Below are positions 14,434 through 17,872 of a stretch of 17,872 nucleotides of DNA, in pieces. Every line of letters begins with the position of its first letter. Positions within the stretch are counted from its first letter, which is position 1. Below the pieces are notes generated by a model. The model saw only the letters and a list, made by a program, of their open reading frames with translations. It searched no databases and had not been told where the DNA came from. The stretch comes from Fimenecus sp036652055 (GTDB lineage: Bacteria; Bacillota; Clostridia; Oscillospirales; Acutalibacteraceae). The translations under genes were made by a program, and so were the position numbers. Location: the NCBI GenBank assembly GCA_036652055.1, contig JAVVWP010000032.1, positions 1 through 17,872 on the forward strand. Direction: 5' to 3'.

Positions 14434-15303
14434 ATGCAGCAAGAAATTAAAAACATTATATTAGAAGAATTTACACGAGTAATAAATCTCATCGAAGCCG
14501 ATTTTGAGATAAATTACAAGAAAAAGGTAAACAATTTTTTATTAAGCCAAATGGATGAAAACATCACCGCAAGTATGGTATTTGTAAGTAGTTTTGAATC
14601 CAAAAGTGGATTTGCTATAGAAGCTTGTGCAAAAAGAATTGCAAGGCTTCGTTTTGGTGAGGAAAATGTACCTACAATTGTAAACCCTCATAATCTACAG
14701 CATAGTTTAAATCCAAGCACTATTACGGGACAAGTTGTTGTGACTAATGTTGAAAGCGGGAATGGTAATTTAAGAGGAGAGATTTCTACGTATCGTGCGA
14801 ATAATGAAGCTATAGGCAGAGGAAAAAATAGAGCAGAAAGCAGAGTAACACAAGAAAACATTAAGCGTGATTTATTGCCATTATCAGAAAAATATAAAAC
14901 TGTTAATATACATACAAAACCTGTTGATTTGGCCTTTTTCGATGGTGTAGATTGGAATGTGTGTGAATTAAAGGCTGGTGGAGATTTAGATAGTTCAAAC
15001 GCACCTTCCAATGTAGAAAAATTACTAAATATTTATATTGATATGGGAATGCCGAATTGTAATGCCTATTTTGCTACACTTTACAACAAAGACGGAGAAG
15101 GCAACACTTGGAAAGGTTCAGTGAAAAAACATATGCACTATCCTTCTATGTTCTTAATAGGTGCTGATTTTTGGAACACTATATTACCTGTTGGAATTTC
15201 ATTTGATGATTTTACAAAGATTTACGCTGAAGCCCTTGATGAAATAAACTTAAATCAACGAATTAACGATATGATTAGTGATTGTATCGGAATTTTTAGG
15301 TAA
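14434..15303 (+). CDS. Type II restriction endonuclease, PD-(D/E)XK type
   Basis: A 289-residue protein in the classical place between controller and methyltransferase. The nuclease core shows KPVDLAFFDG, with Asp165, then WNVCELKAGGDLDSS, with Glu178 and Lys180, a good PD...ELK active site. The upstream ITASMVFVSSFESKSG and the later NAPSNVEKLL and FATLYNKDGEGNTWKG look conserved, as in a narrow endonuclease family. I cannot name it or its target; a TdeIII-type relation crossed my mind but I cannot support it. AGGAGG at 14423-14428 gives the start. The stop overlaps the methyltransferase ATG by one base (TAATG), implying coupled translation. The gene seems intact. Confidence 0.8.
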   Translation: MQQEIKNIILEEFTRVINLIEADFEINYKKKVNNFLLSQMDENITASMVFVSSFESKSGFAIEACAKRIARLRFGEENVPTIVNPHNLQHSLNPSTITGQVVVTNVESGNGNLRGEISTYRANNEAIGRGKNRAESRVTQENIKRDLLPLSEKYKTVNIHTKPVDLAFFDGVDWNVCELKAGGDLDSSNAPSNVEKLLNIYIDMGMPNCNAYFATLYNKDGEGNTWKGSVKKHMHYPSMFLIGADFWNTILPVGISFDDFTKIYAEALDEINLNQRINDMISDCIGIFR

Positions 15304-16034
15304 TGCGTATGAGTAGATATAAGATATATAATAAAGATTGTCGTGAGGTAATGAAAACAATTCCAGATAAAAGTATTGATTTGATATTAACTGACCCACC
15401 CTATAATATTGCACAATACTCAACAGGTAACATAGCATTACCTGGAAGAGAAGCATTAAATAATGATATAGCCGAATGGGATACTGTTGATTTAAATCCA
15501 AAAGATTTTTTGGAAGATTTTAAACGCATTTTAAAGCCAACTGGAAACATTTTTATTTTTACCAGCTACAACCAAATTGGAAAATGGCACGAAGTTTTTG
15601 ACAGTGAATTTGATACATTTCAATTTTTTATATGGCATAAAACAAATCCAGCACCTAAAATCTATAAAAATGGATTTTTAAACAGTTGTGAAATGATTAT
15701 ATGTTTATGGAACAAAGGTCATACTTGGAACTTTGGAAAACAGAATGAAATGCACAATTTCTTTGAATGCCCTATATGTATGCGACCTGAAAGATTAAGC
15801 AACCCAAAGCATCCAGCACAAAAGCCTGTAAAATTACTAAAACACATTATCGAAATTGCAACTAATGTAAATGAAGTTATTTTTGACCCGTTTATGGGGG
15901 TTGGTTCTACAGGTGTCGCAGCTCTTGAATTAGGGCGAAAATTTGGTGGTTGTGAAATTGATGAAACTTATTTCAATGCTACCGAACTTCGTATAAAAAA
16001 TTTCGAAAAGAGGGTAAGTAACGAGCAATTATAG
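15303..16034 (+). CDS. DNA adenine/cytosine-N4 methyltransferase, beta class (likely N6-adenine)
   Basis: A 243-residue SAM-dependent methyltransferase with motif order of the beta class: catalytic motif IV TDPPY (31-34 for DPPY) comes first and SAM motif I FDPFMGVGSTG (194-204) near the end. Between them lie IFTSYNQIGKW, WHKTNPAPK and RPERLSNPKHPAQKPV. DPPY favours N6-adenine over N4-cytosine. It would protect host DNA from the endonuclease encoded one base upstream. Start is ATG 15303 or the second ATG at 15309; both fit. The reading frame is intact and probably functional. Confidence 0.94.
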   Translation: MRMSRYKIYNKDCREVMKTIPDKSIDLILTDPPYNIAQYSTGNIALPGREALNNDIAEWDTVDLNPKDFLEDFKRILKPTGNIFIFTSYNQIGKWHEVFDSEFDTFQFFIWHKTNPAPKIYKNGFLNSCEMIICLWNKGHTWNFGKQNEMHNFFECPICMRPERLSNPKHPAQKPVKLLKHIIEIATNVNEVIFDPFMGVGSTGVAALELGRKFGGCEIDETYFNATELRIKNFEKRVSNEQL

Positions 16035-16218
16035 TAAATCTGAAATTGTAGATGTGGTTTTGGGAATTATCCGAAACAATACAGGAATAAGAACATCTGA
16101 ATTAATTGATGAGGCTCAATATGTTATGCAACCATTGGGACAAGATTTAGATGTTCTTGATAACCGTAACGATGATAAATTTTAACAGGAAGTTAAAGAT
16201 ATAGTTACGATACTATAA
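16021..16218 (+). pseudogene. Decayed small ORF after the methyltransferase; start apparently ATG to ACG
   Basis: From ACG at 16021 a frame reads SNYSKSEIVDVVLGIIR, then TGIRTSELIDE and LDNRNDDKF, a TAA at 16183-16185, then QEVKDIVTIL and a second TAA at 16216-16218. If ACG was once ATG, the product would start MSNYSKSEIV and have a ribosome site (AGAGGG, 16009-16014) in place. The helical N-terminal layout followed by NRND..F.Q.V resembles the N-terminal domain seen in some restriction-associated nucleases (Mrr_N-like), a moderate resemblance only. Two separate lesions suggest loss of function. It overlaps the last codons of the methyltransferase. Confidence 0.55.
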
Positions 16219-16271
16219 TAAGTCTTGTTGAAACTGTTGGTCAAAGAAATCGTCAGTGATTTCTAAGATAA

Positions 16272-16318
16272 ATAATAACAAATATCCCAGTCTAATTGAC
16301 TGGGATATTTGTTATTAT
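16272..16318. terminator. Long perfect stem-loop between convergent genes
   Basis: Positions 16272-16292 and 16298-16318 form a perfect 21-bp stem with loop TAATT. The right arm includes the last codons of the leftward methyltransferase, and its stop codon (16292-16294) sits at the loop edge. The top is GC-rich (CCCAGTC/GACTGGG) and the base AT-rich. With genes converging from both sides it probably ends both messages, although a clean U-run is lacking. Confidence 0.7.
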
Positions 16319-17413
16319 AAGATGTTCAACATTACGCTCGTTACGACTACGAACATTATAGGTATATTGGTTATCAAAAGATAAAATATTAAAATTATCT
16401 TTGTATAATCCATGAATAAAATCTGTATTTTTAATTACTAACATAAATCTTGCCATAGTGTTTTTTAATTCATAAGCCAACCTTTCTTGGTCATTGGCTG
16501 TAAAATCTTTACCCTCATAATCAGAAAAATCTGTATCATAAGGTGGATCTAAAAACATAAAATCTTTTTCTGTCAAATTAACATTTTTAAAAAAGTCTGC
16601 AAAATCAGAATTGTGAATTTCTGTATTCCTAAAAATTTCTTCTACATCATGATTGAACATATTTTCTACTTTAGCCATAAAATTCTTTTTATTATAACTC
16701 ATACCGCCATAAGGGATATTAAATTCACCTTGCTTGTTATATCTAAACATTGAGCCATAGCAATACTCACGCATAAAATAAAAGTTAGCAATCTTGTACT
16801 GTAGACTTGGCAAAGTAATTTTATGAAGATTTATATCATTAAATACTTTACGAAAATACATATAATAACCACTTGTGAAACCTGTAATTAAATTATTTTT
16901 CAAATCTTCTGCATTAAACGGTGCTTTTTCGTTATTTTTTATTGTTCTAATCATTTTATCAGCAACATTTTTATTGATTGCTGTTATAAAGTCTGTTTCA
17001 TCTAACATTAGTTTTTCTGTAAACCCGCAGTTAATATCTTTTGCAAAACCATTTGTCATATTAGGTAATATAATTTCAAGTTCTTTTTTACTTATCTTAT
17101 TTCGCTCTGCTTCTTGATATAACGCATAAATATCATCATAATTTTTACTACAAACCGAAATAATATTTGCAAAACTATTGCTGTAGCATTGCAATAACTC
17201 ATATAGCTGTTTATCTTGACTTTTTAATAATGAATAATATTCCATCAAAGATTGTGATATATCGTTTATAGCTGATTTTTCAGGTTTTAAATGAAAAAAC
17301 ACTGCCCCACCGCCAAAAAAAGGCTCAATATATCTTTTGTGTTGTGGAATTAAATTTTCTATTTTACAAATCTCACTGGATTTTCCTCCAGGCCACTTTA
17401 TTAAAGGTTTCAT
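16292..17413 (-). CDS. DNA adenine-N6 methyltransferase, Dam-like (D12, alpha class)
   Basis: A 373-residue SAM-dependent enzyme. The N-terminus has the Dam/D12 signature KPLIKWPGGKSSEI and SAM motif I YIEPFFGGGAVFF (28-40), then NDISQSL. A long helical target-recognition part follows (about 60-260), including SSMFRY-like YGSMFRYNKQGEFNIPYGG. Catalytic motif IV is MFLDPPYDTDF, with DPPY at 289-292. The order motif I, recognition, motif IV is that of the alpha class. GAGGTG (read leftward) lies about 6 bases before the ATG. The recognition site cannot be read from sequence. Being convergent with the beta-class enzyme, it is likely the second methyltransferase of the same system, but a stand-alone role is possible. 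Confidence 0.93.
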   Translation of the reverse strand: MKPLIKWPGGKSSEICKIENLIPQHKRYIEPFFGGGAVFFHLKPEKSAINDISQSLMEYYSLLKSQDKQLYELLQCYSNSFANIISVCSKNYDDIYALYQEAERNKISKKELEIILPNMTNGFAKDINCGFTEKLMLDETDFITAINKNVADKMIRTIKNNEKAPFNAEDLKNNLITGFTSGYYMYFRKVFNDINLHKITLPSLQYKIANFYFMREYCYGSMFRYNKQGEFNIPYGGMSYNKKNFMAKVENMFNHDVEEIFRNTEIHNSDFADFFKNVNLTEKDFMFLDPPYDTDFSDYEGKDFTANDQERLAYELKNTMARFMLVIKNTDFIHGLYKDNFNILSFDNQYTYNVRSRNERNVEHLIITNIPVN

Positions 17414-17440
17414 GCTTTCACCTCATAATTCACCAAAATA

Positions 17441-17446
17441 ATTATA
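17441..17446 (-). promoter_or_regulatory. -10 box for the Dam-like methyltransferase
   Basis: A perfect TATAAT read leftward, 28 bases upstream of the start codon. No good -35 is seen; the sequence there is AT-rich. The leader would be about 20 bases. Confidence 0.5.
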
Positions 17447-17490
17447 CCATTTAATTATAAAAAAATCTACTGTTTTCAGAAAGTAAATAT

Positions 17491-17841
17491 TCATATATAA
17501 ACAATTTTCCTCAAAAAAGCTTCCTCGTCACAAGCCTTATAGTTGTTCATTAGTCGCACTTATTTCAGTTGGCCTTTTGCCTTTAATTCCTCGTTACAAC
17601 CCTCAGCCTTTGCCATAGTAGAAACAACCTCATCAACTTGATTTTGTGCCTGTTCATTTATTTCAAGTAAGTGCTTTGTTAATCTGCCTGACAGATATAA
17701 ACTCATATACAAATCGTTCTTATGCTCCTGTAAATATCTTTCACGCATAAGTCCGTATTTGCCCACAGTTTTGCTCGCTCGTTTCGACTTAGGTAATATC
17801 GGTTCACCCCAACATTTGACAAAGAACCTAAAATACCGCAA
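17491..17841 (-). pseudogene. TnpV-like transposon protein, broken
   Basis: Leftward frame related to TnpV, a small protein of Firmicute transposons and integrative elements. Visible blocks are VGKYGLMRERYLQEHK, LYMSLYLSGRLTKHLLEINEQAQ and MAKAEGCNEELKAKGQ. A TAA at 17562-17560 stops the frame where the family normally continues. Read past it, 23 more codons give VRLMNNYKACDEEAFLRKIVYI and a TGA at 17493-17491, matching the usual TnpV tail, so the stop is premature. The N-terminal part is also atypical: the only upstream start is a TTG at 17841 inside a hairpin, and no good ribosome site is present. Likely a relic marking the edge of a former mobile element. Confidence 0.75.
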
Positions 17842-17872
17842 ACCCTTACAGATAAAGGGCTTGCGGTTTTGT
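17836..17872 (+). terminator. Hairpin with T-run at the window end
   Basis: CCGCAA-CCCTT (17836-17847, one unpaired A) pairs with AAGGG-TTGCGG (17855-17866) around ACAGATA, then TTTTGT. It works as a rightward terminator and may equally be an end hairpin of the element to which the TnpV relic belonged. Confidence 0.6.

Noticed and set aside
15303..17413. A straightforward DpnII (GATC) system
   Set aside because: The class mix (alpha plus beta enzyme) is similar, but the genes are not in the DpnM-DpnA-DpnB order, the alpha enzyme is convergent and much longer than DpnM, and target specificity cannot be read by eye.

Overview
The window looks like chromosomal DNA of a low-GC Gram-positive bacterium, most likely a gut-type clostridium (Oscillospirales or a relative). 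The reasons are AT-rich coding with strong AGGAGG ribosome sites, the DapL/DapF route to meso-diaminopimelate, an indirect-tRNA GatCAB amidotransferase, a DUF1846 protein and a TnpV relic. This is inference from gene content; no marker gene fixes the taxon.

Positions 1-11380 are a long rightward run of housekeeping genes: guaB, glyA, an ANTAR-domain regulator overlapping dapF by one base, a GH18-type lipoprotein, dapL, then gatC-gatA-gatB, ending at a strong bidirectional terminator (11343-11379). The run joins GMP synthesis, one-carbon/glycine metabolism, lysine and cell-wall DAP synthesis, a surface protein that may act on glycans, and Gln-tRNA(Gln)/Asn-tRNA(Asn) amidation. Small mobile sequences interrupt it. 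Two RAYT (REP-associated tyrosine transposase) fragments lie between guaB and glyA and between dapL and gatC, each carrying two GGCGGGATG palindromes. A cluster of duplicated hairpin repeats fills the 409 bp between gatC and gatA.

Positions 11380-13545 run leftward: a DUF1846 protein followed by a four-helix membrane protein. A near-consensus promoter sits upstream. It is followed at once by a stem-loop plus U-run, so the leader looks like an attenuator or a very short RNA.

Positions 13546-17413 form an accessory island. It holds an XRE-type controller-like regulator, a broken TIR-domain gene, a PD-(D/E)XK restriction endonuclease, a beta-class adenine methyltransferase, a decayed reading frame whose start appears mutated to ACG, and a convergent Dam-like alpha-class adenine methyltransferase. 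Together they look like a type II restriction-modification system with two methyltransferases plus traces of lost defence genes. The window ends in a truncated TnpV gene and a terminal hairpin, which supports the island being acquired DNA.

The most unusual items are the RAYT fragments whose breakpoints coincide with their own palindromes, the DUF1846 leader, and the decayed TIR and downstream genes in the restriction island. I see no wholly new multi-gene system that I could defend from sequence alone.
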